The translations under genes were made by a program, and so were the position numbers. From the NCBI RefSeq assembly GCF_900107685.1, contig NZ_FNRQ01000004.1:248001-312000 (forward strand): DNA of 64,000 nt, in the 5' to 3' direction. Source of the stretch: Paraburkholderia sartisoli. Lineage in GTDB: Bacteria > Pseudomonadota > Gammaproteobacteria > Burkholderiales > Burkholderiaceae. Below are positions 17,685 to 26,405 of this stretch, in pieces. The notes beneath the pieces were generated by a model that saw only the letters and a list, made by a program, of their open reading frames with translations, was not told the DNA's origin and ran no database searches. Numbering within the stretch: position 1 is the first letter of the stretch; the number at the start of each line of letters is the position of its first letter.

Positions 17685-17963
17685 TTAAAGGTTGAAGCCC
17701 GCTACCCAAAGCGCGACTGAAAACAGCACCGTCAGCGCCGGGTAGACGATCGCGGGCGGTGCGAGCCAGGCGCCGCGGCCGCTGCGCGAGAGCAGCACAT
17801 GCACGCACGCGACCAGCAGCACGCCGCCCGCGATGCAGAACAGCCAGTCTGGAAAATACGCGCCCAGCACGCCGACCGACGGTGCGGCGCTACAGGCAGT
17901 CAGGGTCGCGCACGAGATCAGGATCGCCCATGCATGGCGCCCAGGGCGCAAACCACTCGACAT
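17685..17963 (-). CDS. YtcA-like small lipoprotein
   Basis: A 92-residue protein with a lipoprotein signal (ILISCATLTAC, lipidated Cys near 24) and two further hydrophobic helices (WLFCIAGGVLLVACVHVLL and a C-terminal one). Length, layout and position just before a membrane fusion gene match YtcA, which precedes mdtNOP in E. coli. Its function is unknown. The start MSSGLRPG is chosen because GGGGAGA lies just upstream (AAGGGGAGACGGCG). It is the first gene of a four-gene efflux operon. A palindrome-rich region lies upstream (18219-18322). Confidence 0.8.
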   Translation of the reverse strand: MSSGLRPGRHAWAILISCATLTACSAAPSVGVLGAYFPDWLFCIAGGVLLVACVHVLLSRSGRGAWLAPPAIVYPALTVLFSVALWVAGFNL

Positions 17964-18465
17964 CGCCGTCTCCCCTTGATGGCAGGCAATCAAGCAACAC
18001 GGTTCAGCGCGTCAGGTTCACTTTCGCGAGATCGATCAGCGCGCTGCCGCGCCCGTCCATCACCGCCTTCGTGCCGGCGGCTTCGGACCAGCTGCCACCA
18101 TGGTGGCGCGGCTCGTCCGGGCGTGCTTTAGGATTCGCACGGTAACGTATCGAAATCGCGCGAACCGGCGCGTTATATCGAAAGGAAATATCGGAAGGAA
18201 CGCGTGCCCGTCGGAGATACCGTGACATACCTACCGTCACGGTCGGCGATCTTGTACAGAGCTGTACGGAGTTTGAGGTAGCAAAGCGCGAATTCGCTTT
18301 AGCTACTTAACCTGCGCAGGTTTTGCCGGGTCAATACATCACGCAAGGGTCGACCAGCGAGGTCGCCACGCCTGATCTGTCCGGCTTCATCGAAAGAAAT
18401 CCGCTTGCCTCCCCTCGTTTTTCACAAGAAAAGACAGCGAACGCAAGGCCGGACACACCATCAAG
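17964..18465. other. Region between PTS and efflux operons, no convincing gene
   Basis: This 502-base stretch should hold the end of the PTS transcript and the promoter of the efflux operon. A 78-codon leftward frame (18004-18240) has no good ribosome binding site and no family I recognise; it may be chance or a gene remnant. The stretch contains four palindromic elements listed separately. Confidence 0.5.
18219..18322. promoter_or_regulatory. Cluster of four inverted repeats upstream of the efflux operon
   Basis: Four palindromes lie within about 105 bases. ACCGTGAC (18219-18226) pairs with GTCACGGT (18236-18243). GTACAG-AG-CTGTAC is at 18254-18267. GTAGCAAAGCG (18278-18288) pairs with CGCTTTAGCTAC (18295-18306) with one bulged base. 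AACCTGCGCAGGTT is at 18309-18322, followed by TT. Some may be repressor sites for the efflux operon, and the bulged hairpin may end the PTS transcript. No regulator gene lies beside them. Confidence 0.55.
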
Positions 18466-18753
18466 CTACTTTCGCAGCGCCGCCTCGATCTCGTCGAGAA
18501 CCTTGTCCTTACCAATGCCAGTGAGAAAGGCAAGTCCTTTGATCACTGGCTTAGTCACTGAACCAGAGATCGGCGTCGTTGATACAATGAAGTCGACATT
18601 GTCGGCAAGAGACGGAACCTCCGTCGCTTTAGCCTGCTGGGCGTTGAAGGTTAATCCCCTCTTTTTCATTTCTTCCGTCACCGCCGCATTCACTACCGTA
18701 GACGTCGCAACACCGGTGCCGCACGCAAATAGAATCGTCTTGATCCTGGCCAT
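18466..18753 (-). CDS. gatB: PTS galactitol-type EIIB component
   Basis: A 95-residue cytoplasmic phosphocarrier of the sugar phosphotransferase system. It has the EIIB active-site loop FACGTGVATST with the phospho-accepting Cys at residue 11, typical of the galactitol (GAT) group. It takes phosphate from the IIA protein and gives it to the sugar carried by IIC. It is the last gene of the leftward IIC-IIA-IIB set, 15 bases after gatA. The substrate is assigned from family only; no galactitol-1-phosphate dehydrogenase or tagatose kinase/aldolase gene is seen in the window. Confidence 0.9.
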   Translation of the reverse strand: MARIKTILFACGTGVATSTVVNAAVTEEMKKRGLTFNAQQAKATEVPSLADNVDFIVSTTPISGSVTKPVIKGLAFLTGIGKDKVLDEIEAALRK

Positions 18754-18768
18754 TTTCGTTCTGCTCCA

Positions 18769-19230
18769 TTATCCAAACACCAATTTGACTTCTTCCAGCG
18801 TCCTGGCGCACTTCAAAGCCCTTATCGCGGACGCGTCCTGAATAGTCGCGATAATCGTCTGCAAGGTCTCAATCTGCCTGTCTTTGTCGTTAATCGCGAG
18901 CAGAAAAACGACATCGACGCTAACGCTCTCCTCGGGATCTTCCATATTGGCGAACGTAATAGAATTCTTTAGCGTCGCCATCGCGACCCCGGCCTTAAGA
19001 ACATGACAAGGATCGGTATGTGGAACAGCGACATTGCCCTCGCCTTCCATTTTCAGCCCGGTTGGCAACGACCGTTCGCGCTCTATCACGGCATTGGCAA
19101 AACCCGGCTTCACATAGCCAAGCCGTTCGAGTTCCCGGGCAAGTATGAGGACGATCTCTTCGTTTGTCTTCGCTTCGCTCTGAAGCACGATCGCGTCCGG
19201 CTCGAGAATCGCCATCAGGCTATTTACCAC
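18769..19230 (-). CDS. gatA: PTS galactitol/fructose-type EIIA component
   Basis: A 153-residue protein of the fructose-mannitol EIIA fold. The phospho-accepting His is H71 in GNVAVPHTDPCHV. The start is a GTG at 19230, decided by AAGGAGA five bases before it; a later ATG (19215) has a poorer context. It receives phosphate from HPr, or from an HPr domain elsewhere; neither EI nor HPr is encoded in this window. It lies between the IIC and IIB genes with gaps of 73 and 15 bases. Confidence 0.9.
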   Translation of the reverse strand: MVNSLMAILEPDAIVLQSEAKTNEEIVLILARELERLGYVKPGFANAVIERERSLPTGLKMEGEGNVAVPHTDPCHVLKAGVAMATLKNSITFANMEDPEESVSVDVVFLLAINDKDRQIETLQTIIATIQDASAIRALKCARTLEEVKLVFG

Positions 19231-19303
19231 CGCACTCTCCTTGAATGATCCTTGCCGCAGGATACATATTCATCGTCAACACCTGCGGCAGCACGACGGG
19301 CCA

Positions 19304-20734
19304 TCACGCAGCAGTCTGTTCCGACTGCGCATCAACCTGTTCCAGCTGCTCGTCCTCAGCGCCTGCAGCCCGTTCCCAGCCGGCCGTATTGCGTCGGTAT
19401 AACCAGAAAAGAGCGGCAACGACCAGAACAAGAAGAACAATACCGGCAACGCCGAGCCATTGAACAGCCTTGATAACGACATAAGGCACCCACAGGAAAC
19501 CGTCGACCACCGAAGTGATCTGCAACGCGCCTGCCGGCAGTTTGAAACCCGACGCCACCGCTGCGTGCGTGAAGAGCGGCGCCAGTGCATTCGCGACATA
19601 GAAGCCGATGGCAAGCGTCACCGTGCCGACCACGACCATGCGGAAAACATTGCCCTTCAGGAGCGGTGCAGTCAATGCGACGATAAAGGGAATCACCGCG
19701 AGATCGGCAAACAGGATCACATGATTGCCGGGCAGGATGATCGACAGGATGATGGCGATCGGCACCAGAATCAGCGACGATGAAATGGCTGCAGGATGGC
19801 CAATCAGAATTGCCGAATCGAGCCCGACGAGCAATTCGCGATCACCCGTGCGCTTGCGAACGAACGCCTGTGCTGCATCGGAAACGGGCAGCAGGCCTTC
19901 CATCAGGATTTTCACCATTCGCGGCAGGAGCAGCATGACCGCGGCAAGTGTCATGCCCGTGCTGAGTACCTTGGCGAGTACGACTTCCAGTTTGCCGGCG
20001 TTGTAGAAGGCGATCAGGCCGAGCACAAGCCCAAGGATCAGACCGAGCACAACCGGCTCCCCGAAAACGCCGAAGCGACGCTCGATGGTTTCAGTGCTGA
20101 TGTTGATCTTCTTGACGCCCGGAATGCGATCCATGACCCAGTTCAGCACAATCGCAATGGGCAGGATCTGCGCCGAAGCAAGGTGCGGAACGGAAATGCC
20201 CGGCACGCCGTAAAACTGCTGCACCGCGCGAGCCGACCAGTCCGCGAAAAGCAGCGAAAGCGCCGCGACGATCGCCGCGACGGCAATGCCATAGGCAAGA
20301 TTGTCGGTTGCCGCAACCACCAGCGAACCGACGAAGGCGAAGTGCCAGAAATTCCACACGTCCACATTCAGCGTGCGTGTCCAGCGCATCAGCAGAAAGA
20401 CGATATTCACCAGAATGCCGACCGGAATGACCCACAGTCCAACTGAGGAGCCAAATGCGATTGCAGCAGCCGAAGGCCAGCCCACATCGATGATGTCGCG
20501 CTTGATGCCGGTGTTGGTCACGATAGCCTGTGCCACCTGCCCAATGGACGTGAACATCAGGCCAAGCACCAGGTTGATACCGATGAAAGCCACGCCAATG
20601 GTGACGGCCGCGCGAAAAGCTTTGCCCAGCTTCGCGCCCAGGACGACCGCAATGAAGAAGATCACGATGGGCATCAGTACTGTTGGACCCAAGGCGTCTA
20701 TTGCCGCTTTTACTCCAGTCAGGATTGCGTACAT
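19304..20734 (-). CDS. gatC: PTS galactitol-type EIIC membrane component
   Basis: A 476-residue membrane protein with about ten or more hydrophobic segments, matching the galactitol-specific EIIC family (GVKAAIDALGPTVLMPIVIF at the start; GIKRDIIDVGWPSAAAIAFG in the first loop). It carries the sugar across the inner membrane during phosphorylation. The start at MYAILTG is set by GGAGGAGATGAGAGC upstream. The C-terminus has a hydrophilic, Glu/Gln-rich tail of about 25 residues (…EDEQLEQVDAQSEQTAA) after the last helix. First gene of the PTS operon. Confidence 0.9.
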   Translation of the reverse strand: MYAILTGVKAAIDALGPTVLMPIVIFFIAVVLGAKLGKAFRAAVTIGVAFIGINLVLGLMFTSIGQVAQAIVTNTGIKRDIIDVGWPSAAAIAFGSSVGLWVIPVGILVNIVFLLMRWTRTLNVDVWNFWHFAFVGSLVVAATDNLAYGIAVAAIVAALSLLFADWSARAVQQFYGVPGISVPHLASAQILPIAIVLNWVMDRIPGVKKINISTETIERRFGVFGEPVVLGLILGLVLGLIAFYNAGKLEVVLAKVLSTGMTLAAVMLLLPRMVKILMEGLLPVSDAAQAFVRKRTGDRELLVGLDSAILIGHPAAISSSLILVPIAIILSIILPGNHVILFADLAVIPFIVALTAPLLKGNVFRMVVVGTVTLAIGFYVANALAPLFTHAAVASGFKLPAGALQITSVVDGFLWVPYVVIKAVQWLGVAGIVLLVLVVAALFWLYRRNTAGWERAAGAEDEQLEQVDAQSEQTAA

Positions 20735-21069
20735 GCTCTCATCTCCTCCATTTTTGCCTGTGGCCGTCCCTGAACGGTCAAACCAGTCGGGCATGGGTCA
20801 AATTATTTTTCGCGACGTGTTATGTACATTTGTTTCTTACGATATCCCTTTGTCCGCTTCGGACACAAGCAGTCGAGGCTGAAAAAGTTCGCATCCAGGG
20901 TTAGTCCCGATGCCGGAGCGAGGAACGAGCGGGGACATGACCTTCTGTTGCCCGAAGCGTGGGTTAGCGGGTTGATGCCACGTCGGGCCACGCAAGCGAA
21001 AGACGCCGGCCATCTTGAGCGCTCGATGCGTCACGACGGCGACCCGGCCGATATGCCAGAATCGGCGGC
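20735..21069. other. Divergent intergenic region of PTS and PhnD-like genes
   Basis: No gene is seen. The region separates the leftward PTS operon from the rightward PhnD-like gene and carries an inverted repeat (20851-20865) in the place expected for PTS control. The 200 bases nearest the PhnD-like gene show nothing I can name. Confidence 0.5.
20851..20865. promoter_or_regulatory. Inverted repeat, candidate PTS operator
   Basis: TGTCCG-CTT-CGGACA is a perfect 6+3+6 palindrome 117 bases before the IIC start. Read on the minus strand, TTGTGT overlaps its edge and a TATCGT lies about 18 bases further, so it could sit between -35 and -10 of the PTS promoter. The regulator that would bind is not encoded next to it. 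Confidence 0.45.
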
Positions 21070-21861
21070 ATGAACTGGATCGCCTCGCTTCCGATGTACA
21101 ACGTGACGCCCGCGCTTGCGGCGGACTGGCGCGCGTTTCTCGCCGACGTGCTACGTGAGGCAGCGCCGCTGACACGTATCGTCGAAGCCGATGAATCGCT
21201 GGACGCATTCTGGCGCCGCGCGGATCTCCTGATTTCGCAGACCTGCGGCTACCCGCTGATGCATGGACTGCACGAACACGTGCAACTGATCGCGACACCA
21301 GAATTCGATGCGCCGGGTTGTGTGGGTCCGAACTATTCCAGCGTGATCGTGACGCGTGCCGACGGACCCGTTCATTCGCTTGACGCGTCACGCGGGCTGC
21401 GTGTGGCATTTAACCAGCCCGACTCAAATAGCGGAATGAATGCACTGCGGCACGCAATCGCACCGCTTTCACGCGATGGTTCGTACTTTGGCGAAGCGGT
21501 TGTTACCGGCTCACACGTCGGCTCACTGATGGCAATCGCCGAAAACCGGGCGGATATTGCGGCAATCGATTGCGTGACGATGGCGTTCGTGCGGGACGGA
21601 TTACCTCGACTCGCACGGGCAGTGCGCGAGGTTGCATGGACGCAGGCGTCGCCGGGACTGCCACTGGTCGCCAGCAACAACGTTGACGCATCGACCGTCG
21701 AGGCACTTCGAAGCGCGCTGGACAATGCGCTGCACGCCAATCCCGTTCGCACAAAACGTCTGCGCCTGAAGGGCTTTTCCAGGCTGTCACTGACGGACTA
21801 CGCGCGCATTGAACAGCTTGAAAACGAGGCGCTAACCTTCGGCTATACACGCCTCGCCTGA
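21070..21861 (+). CDS. PhnD-like phosphate/phosphonate-type binding protein
   Basis: A 263-residue protein of the PhnD/periplasmic-binding-like II fold. Signs are SLPMYNVTPAL at the start, ADLLISQTCGYPL in the first lobe, and TGSHVGSLMAIAENRADIAAIDCVTM in the middle, a pattern typical of PhnD-type proteins. It has no signal peptide, so it either stays in the cytoplasm or is exported some other way. No permease or ATPase gene is adjacent, which makes an import role uncertain. It ends 14 bases from the convergent end of the liu operon. The ligand is unknown. Confidence 0.75.
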   Translation: MNWIASLPMYNVTPALAADWRAFLADVLREAAPLTRIVEADESLDAFWRRADLLISQTCGYPLMHGLHEHVQLIATPEFDAPGCVGPNYSSVIVTRADGPVHSLDASRGLRVAFNQPDSNSGMNALRHAIAPLSRDGSYFGEAVVTGSHVGSLMAIAENRADIAAIDCVTMAFVRDGLPRLARAVREVAWTQASPGLPLVASNNVDASTVEALRSALDNALHANPVRTKRLRLKGFSRLSLTDYARIEQLENEALTFGYTRLA

Positions 21862-21875
21862 ACCTGCACACGAAG

Positions 21876-23888
21876 TCAGCTCACTTCCATCACCAGAAGC
21901 TGTGCGCCATCGGCCACCTGATCGCCCACCGCGTACAACACTTCCGCGACCGTGCCCGCCGCCGGTGCGCCGATGGTGTGCTCCATCTTCATCGCTTCCA
22001 TCACGATGAGCGGCGTACCCTTTTCCACCACCGTCCCCGGTTCGACCAGCACCGCGATCACCTTGCCCGGCATCGGCGCGGTCAGCCGGCCTTCGCCGTG
22101 CTCGGCATCGGCCGCGTGGGCAAGCAGGTTCTGCCACTCGAATGCAAGCGCGAAACCGCGGCAAAACACGTGGAAAACGTCGCCATCGATAAACACGCGA
22201 CCTGTCACGCGCGAATCGCCGATCGTCGCGCCGAACTCATGTGCGTTTTCGCCACGCCACCACGTGAAGCTCTCGCACTGGCCGGCATGATCGAGCGTCT
22301 GCGTTTCGCCGTCGCGGGCGAACGTGGCTGAAAACGCCGTTTCGCTGGTGACATCGCGCCATGAAAGCGTTTGCGTATAGCCGCCGTTCAGGCGCCAGTG
22401 CGACAGCGCATCCCATGGCGACGCGCCGTGGGCGGTACCGCCTTCGCGCGTCAGCAATGCACCGCACGCCAGCGCGAGCGCTTCCTTAAAAGGCTTTTGC
22501 AGCGGCGCAAAGAGCGCTTCGTGATGACGCTCGATCAGCCCCGTGTCGAGATCCGCCGATGAAAACGGCTCGCTCGTCACGATCCGTTGCAGGAACTCGA
22601 CGTTCGTGTACGGCCCAACCACCTCGCATTCGCGCAATGCGCGGTTCATCCGGGCCAGCGCTTCCGCGCGTGTCGCGCCATGCACGATCAGCTTGGCGAT
22701 CATCGGATCGTAGAACGGCGTAATCGTGTCGCCTTCACGCACGCCGCTATCGATGCGCACCGGCGCGCGGCCGTTCGCCGTCTCGCCGGTCGTGAACTCG
22801 ACGCCCTCCGGCATTCGCAGATGCTTGAGCGTACCCGTCGAAGGCAGGAAGCCGCGCGCGGGATTTTCCGCATAGATGCGCGCCTCGATCGCATGACCGT
22901 CGACGCGCAATTCGTCCTGCGTCAGCGGCAACGGCTCACCTGAGGCCACGCGCAGTTGCCACTCGACAAGATCGAGGCCCGTCACCATCTCCGTGACCGG
23001 ATGTTCGACCTGCAGGCGCGTGTTCATTTCCATGAAATAGAACGCGTCGCCGGTCATGATGAATTCGACGGTGCCCGCGCCGACGTAATTCACCGCGCGC
23101 GCAGCGGCCACCGCCGCTTCGCCCATCGCGACACGCAACGATGTATCAAGACCTGGCGCGGGCGCTTCTTCCAGCACTTTCTGGTGACGGCGCTGCACCG
23201 AGCAGTCGCGATCGAACAGCCACACAGCGCCGCCCTGCGTATCCGCAAAGACCTGCACTTCGACGTGCCGTGGCCGCGTCAGATACTTTTCGATCAGCAC
23301 GCGATCGTTGCCGAAGCTGCTCGCTGCCTCGCGCTTGCATGACGCGAGCGCCGCCGCGAAATCCTCGCTGCGTTCGACCACCCGCATGCCTTTTCCGCCA
23401 CCGCCCGCGCTCGCCTTCAGCAGCACCGGATAGCCGATCGAATCGGCTTCGCGATGCAGCAGCACCGTGTCCTGATCGTCGCCGTGATAACCCGGCACGA
23501 GCGGCACGGCGGCTGAATGCATCAACGCCTTGGCCGCCGCCTTAGAACCCATCGCGGCAATCGCGCTAACCGGCGGCCCGATAAATACGATGCCGGCCTT
23601 CTCGCACGCATGCGCGAAATCCTCGTTTTCCGACAGGAAGCCGTAGCCCGGATGCACCGCCTGCGCGCCCGTCGCTCGCGCGGCCTCGATGATGCGTTCG
23701 ATGCGCAGATAGCTTTCCGCCACCGTCGACCCACCGATATGAACCGCCTCGTCGCACGCGAAAACGTGCTTTGCATTCGCGTCCGCATCGGAATACACCG
23801 CGACACTCGTGATGCCAAGACGCTTGCAGGTGGCCGCCACGCGGCATGCAATCTCGCCCCGGTTTGCAATCAGGATCTTGTTGAACAT
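21876..23888 (-). CDS. liuD: 3-Methylcrotonyl-CoA carboxylase, biotin-containing alpha subunit
   Basis: A 670-residue biotin carboxylase and biotin carrier protein. It opens with MFNKILIANRGEIACRV, carries the ATP-grasp Gly-rich loop KASAGGGGKGMRVV, the EMNTRLQVEHPVTE motif, and the biotin site VMEAMKMEHT with K634 near the C-terminus. It carboxylates biotin, and the beta subunit passes the group to 3-methylcrotonyl-CoA in leucine breakdown. The start is fixed by homology; a longer in-frame reading overlaps the region before liuC's stop. It is the fourth gene of liuABCD. The gene for the last step (HMG-CoA lyase, liuE) does not follow. Confidence 0.93.
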   Translation of the reverse strand: MFNKILIANRGEIACRVAATCKRLGITSVAVYSDADANAKHVFACDEAVHIGGSTVAESYLRIERIIEAARATGAQAVHPGYGFLSENEDFAHACEKAGIVFIGPPVSAIAAMGSKAAAKALMHSAAVPLVPGYHGDDQDTVLLHREADSIGYPVLLKASAGGGGKGMRVVERSEDFAAALASCKREAASSFGNDRVLIEKYLTRPRHVEVQVFADTQGGAVWLFDRDCSVQRRHQKVLEEAPAPGLDTSLRVAMGEAAVAAARAVNYVGAGTVEFIMTGDAFYFMEMNTRLQVEHPVTEMVTGLDLVEWQLRVASGEPLPLTQDELRVDGHAIEARIYAENPARGFLPSTGTLKHLRMPEGVEFTTGETANGRAPVRIDSGVREGDTITPFYDPMIAKLIVHGATRAEALARMNRALRECEVVGPYTNVEFLQRIVTSEPFSSADLDTGLIERHHEALFAPLQKPFKEALALACGALLTREGGTAHGASPWDALSHWRLNGGYTQTLSWRDVTSETAFSATFARDGETQTLDHAGQCESFTWWRGENAHEFGATIGDSRVTGRVFIDGDVFHVFCRGFALAFEWQNLLAHAADAEHGEGRLTAPMPGKVIAVLVEPGTVVEKGTPLIVMEAMKMEHTIGAPAAGTVAEVLYAVGDQVADGAQLLVMEVS

Positions 23889-23955
23889 GAGGTGTCTCGC
23901 TCCCGGGCTGTTCTTTATGCTGGGCATCGCGCACGCGACGCATGCGTTCGTTGCA

Positions 23956-24741
23956 TCAGATACGCCATGCAGGCGCGCGCTTTTCAAGGAACGACGCAAC
24001 ACCTTCGCGGCCTTCCTCGCTCGCCCGTATGCGCGCAATTCGCGCTGCGGTGTCTTCGATCAATGCGGTATCGAGTGTGCGGCCCGCCACGTCCTGCACG
24101 AGCCGTTTGCACTCGCGTACCGCATGCGGGCTGTTTGCAACCAGCGTTTCCACGAGCTGCTGTACGGTTGCATCAAGCCGCTCTGCGGCAACCATTTCGC
24201 TCACCAGACCGAGCCGCAACGCGGTCGCGCAATCGAACTGCTCGGCCGTCGTGAAGTAACGGCGCGAAGCCTGCTCGCCAAGCGCGCGGATCACATACGG
24301 CGCGATCGTCGCGGGAATCAGGCCAAGACGCGCCTCGGACAGGCAGAAGCGTGCCGTATCGACCGCCACCACGATGTCGCACGCGGCGATCAGCCCCATG
24401 CCGCCCGCGTATGCGTCGCCACTCACGCGCGCGATCACAGGTTGGGGGCAGCGGTAGATCGCACTGAGCATGTTCGCGAGGCGCATTGCGTCGGCACGGT
24501 TCTCGTCATCCGAGAAACCCGCCATCTTCTTCATCCAGTTCAGGTCCGCGCCCGCGCAAAACGCCTTGCCGTTCGCGGCCAGTACAACCGCGCGCACGTC
24601 CTGCCGTTCGCCCATCGATTCGAACACGCCGGTCAGTTCGGCGATCATCGCTTCGTTGAACGCGTTGCGCACGTCGGGGCGATTCAGCGTCACGGTCGCC
24701 ACCTGAGCGGAAAACGCGACGTCCACATGATCGTATTGCAT
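23956..24741 (-). CDS. liuC: Methylglutaconyl-CoA hydratase (enoyl-CoA hydratase family)
   Basis: A 261-residue crotonase-fold enzyme, expected to hydrate 3-methylglutaconyl-CoA to HMG-CoA. Family signs are VTLNRPDVRNAFNEAMIAEL, the oxyanion-hole segment AFCAGADLNWMKKM and the GDAYAGGMGLIAACDIVVA loop. The start MQYDHVDV is preceded by AAGGAG nine bases upstream. An open frame continuing upstream in the same register overlaps the liuB gene antiphase and is not used. It sits between the two carboxylase subunit genes as in Pseudomonas liu operons, which supports this over a general fatty-acid enoyl-CoA hydratase. Confidence 0.9.
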   Translation of the reverse strand: MQYDHVDVAFSAQVATVTLNRPDVRNAFNEAMIAELTGVFESMGERQDVRAVVLAANGKAFCAGADLNWMKKMAGFSDDENRADAMRLANMLSAIYRCPQPVIARVSGDAYAGGMGLIAACDIVVAVDTARFCLSEARLGLIPATIAPYVIRALGEQASRRYFTTAEQFDCATALRLGLVSEMVAAERLDATVQQLVETLVANSPHAVRECKRLVQDVAGRTLDTALIEDTAARIARIRASEEGREGVASFLEKRAPAWRI

Positions 24742-24764
24742 GCTGCCGGGCTCCTTCGCGTGTG

Positions 24765-26372
24765 TCACATTCTGAACACGCCGAAACGCGTGTCCCCGAT
24801 CGGCGCATTCATCGAAGCTGACAGCCCCAGACCCAGCACGTCGCGCGTCTGCGCCGGATCGATCACACCGTCGTCCCACAGGCGCGCGCTCGCGTAATAC
24901 GGGTGCCCCTGATGCTCGTATTGCTCGCGGATCGGTTGCTTGAACGCTTCTTCCTGTTCCGCCGTCCACGTGCCGCCCTTGCCTTCGATGCCATCGCGCT
25001 TGACCGTTGCGAGAACCGACGCCGCCTGCTCGCCGCCCATCACGGAAATGCGCGCGTTGGGCCACATCCACAGAAAACGCGGCGAATACGCGCGGCCACA
25101 CATGCCGTAATTCCCCGCGCCGAACGAGCCGCCGATGATCACCGTGAACTTCGGCACCTTCGCGGTTGCCACAGCCGTTACCATCTTCGCGCCGTTGCGC
25201 GCGATGCCCTCGTTCTCGTACTTGCGGCCCACCATGAAGCCCGTGATGTTCTGCAGGAACACGAGCGGAATCCTGCGCTGGCAGCACAGTTCGATGAAAT
25301 GCGCGCCCTTGAGCGCGGATTCGGAAAACAGGATGCCGTTGTTCGCGATGATGCCGACCGGGTGTCCCCAGATATGCGCGAAGCCGCAAACGAGCGTCGT
25401 GCCATAGCGGGCCTTGAATTCGTCGAACGCGGAATCGTCGACGACACGCGCGATCACCTCGCGGATATCGAACGGCTTGCGCGTGTCGACGGGAATCACG
25501 CCATACATGCTCTTGACGTCATAACGCGGCGGCGTTGGCTCGCGCAGCGCGACAGGTGGCTGCTTCACACAGTTCAGGTTGCCGACGATGTTGCGCGCAA
25601 TCGCAAGCGCGTGCGCGTCGTTTTGCGCAAGATGATCGACGACACCGGACAGGCGCGTATGCACGTCGCCACCGCCCAGATCCTCGGCGCTGACCACTTC
25701 GCCGGTTGCGGCCTTCACCAGCGGCGGCCCGCCGAGAAAAATCGTGCCCTGGTTCCTGACGATGATCGACTCGTCGCTCATCGCGGGCACATAGGCGCCG
25801 CCCGCCGTACACGAGCCCATCACGACCGCGATCTGCGGAATGCCTTCAGCCGAAAGATTCGCCTGGTTGTAGAAAATGCGACCGAAGTGATCGCGATCCG
25901 GAAACACGTCGTCCTGGTTCGGCAGATTCGCGCCACCCGAATCGACCAGATACACGCACGGCAAGCGGTTTTCCGCGGCGATTTCCTGCGCGCGCACGTG
26001 TTTCTTGACCGTGACCGGATAGTACGTGCCGCCCTTCACCGTCGCGTCGTTGCAGACGATCACGCACTCCTGCCCGGCAATGCGCCCGATGCCCGTGATG
26101 ACACCGGCACCCGGCGCATCGTTGTTGTACATGCCGAACGCCGCGAGTTGCGACAGTTCGAGAAACGGCGTGCCTGGATCGAGCAGTTGCGCAATGCGCT
26201 CGCGCGGCAGCAACTTGCCGCGCGAGACGTGCTTCTCACGCGCGGCTGCGCCCCCGCCCAGCGAGAGCGCGGCGATCCTGGCCTTCAGATCGGCAACCAG
26301 CGCCTCCAGCGCGGCCGCGTTTGCGCGGAAATCGTCCGAGCGCGGATTCAGTTTTGTTTCTATGATCGGCAT
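24765..26372 (-). CDS. liuB: 3-Methylcrotonyl-CoA carboxylase, carboxyltransferase beta subunit
   Basis: A 535-residue carboxyltransferase of the MCC/PCC beta type, full length for the family. It starts [15 protein letters not shown] and shows [20 protein letters not shown], the acyl-CoA-binding [19 protein letters not shown] and the biotin-site [20 protein letters not shown]. The [12 protein letters not shown] form is typical of methylcrotonyl rather than propionyl carboxylases. It works in a complex with LiuD. It begins 33 bases after liuA and ends 23 bases before liuC. Confidence 0.94.
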   Translation of the reverse strand: MPIIETKLNPRSDDFRANAAALEALVADLKARIAALSLGGGAAAREKHVSRGKLLPRERIAQLLDPGTPFLELSQLAAFGMYNNDAPGAGVITGIGRIAGQECVIVCNDATVKGGTYYPVTVKKHVRAQEIAAENRLPCVYLVDSGGANLPNQDDVFPDRDHFGRIFYNQANLSAEGIPQIAVVMGSCTAGGAYVPAMSDESIIVRNQGTIFLGGPPLVKAATGEVVSAEDLGGGDVHTRLSGVVDHLAQNDAHALAIARNIVGNLNCVKQPPVALREPTPPRYDVKSMYGVIPVDTRKPFDIREVIARVVDDSAFDEFKARYGTTLVCGFAHIWGHPVGIIANNGILFSESALKGAHFIELCCQRRIPLVFLQNITGFMVGRKYENEGIARNGAKMVTAVATAKVPKFTVIIGGSFGAGNYGMCGRAYSPRFLWMWPNARISVMGGEQAASVLATVKRDGIEGKGGTWTAEQEEAFKQPIREQYEHQGHPYYASARLWDDGVIDPAQTRDVLGLGLSASMNAPIGDTRFGVFRM

Positions 26373-26405
26373 CGCGTGGCTCTCCGTTTCGGCGCGTGGG
26401 CGGAC

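Noticed and set aside
18004..18240. Leftward 78-codon frame before the YtcA-like gene
   Set aside because: No family, weak start, and it overlaps the palindrome cluster; kept only as a possible remnant in the gap description.
23956..25389. Upstream extension of the liuC frame to 477 codons
   Set aside because: The first part overlaps liuB in another phase and is Arg-rich; the ATG at 24741 with AAGGAG starts exactly at the crotonase fold.
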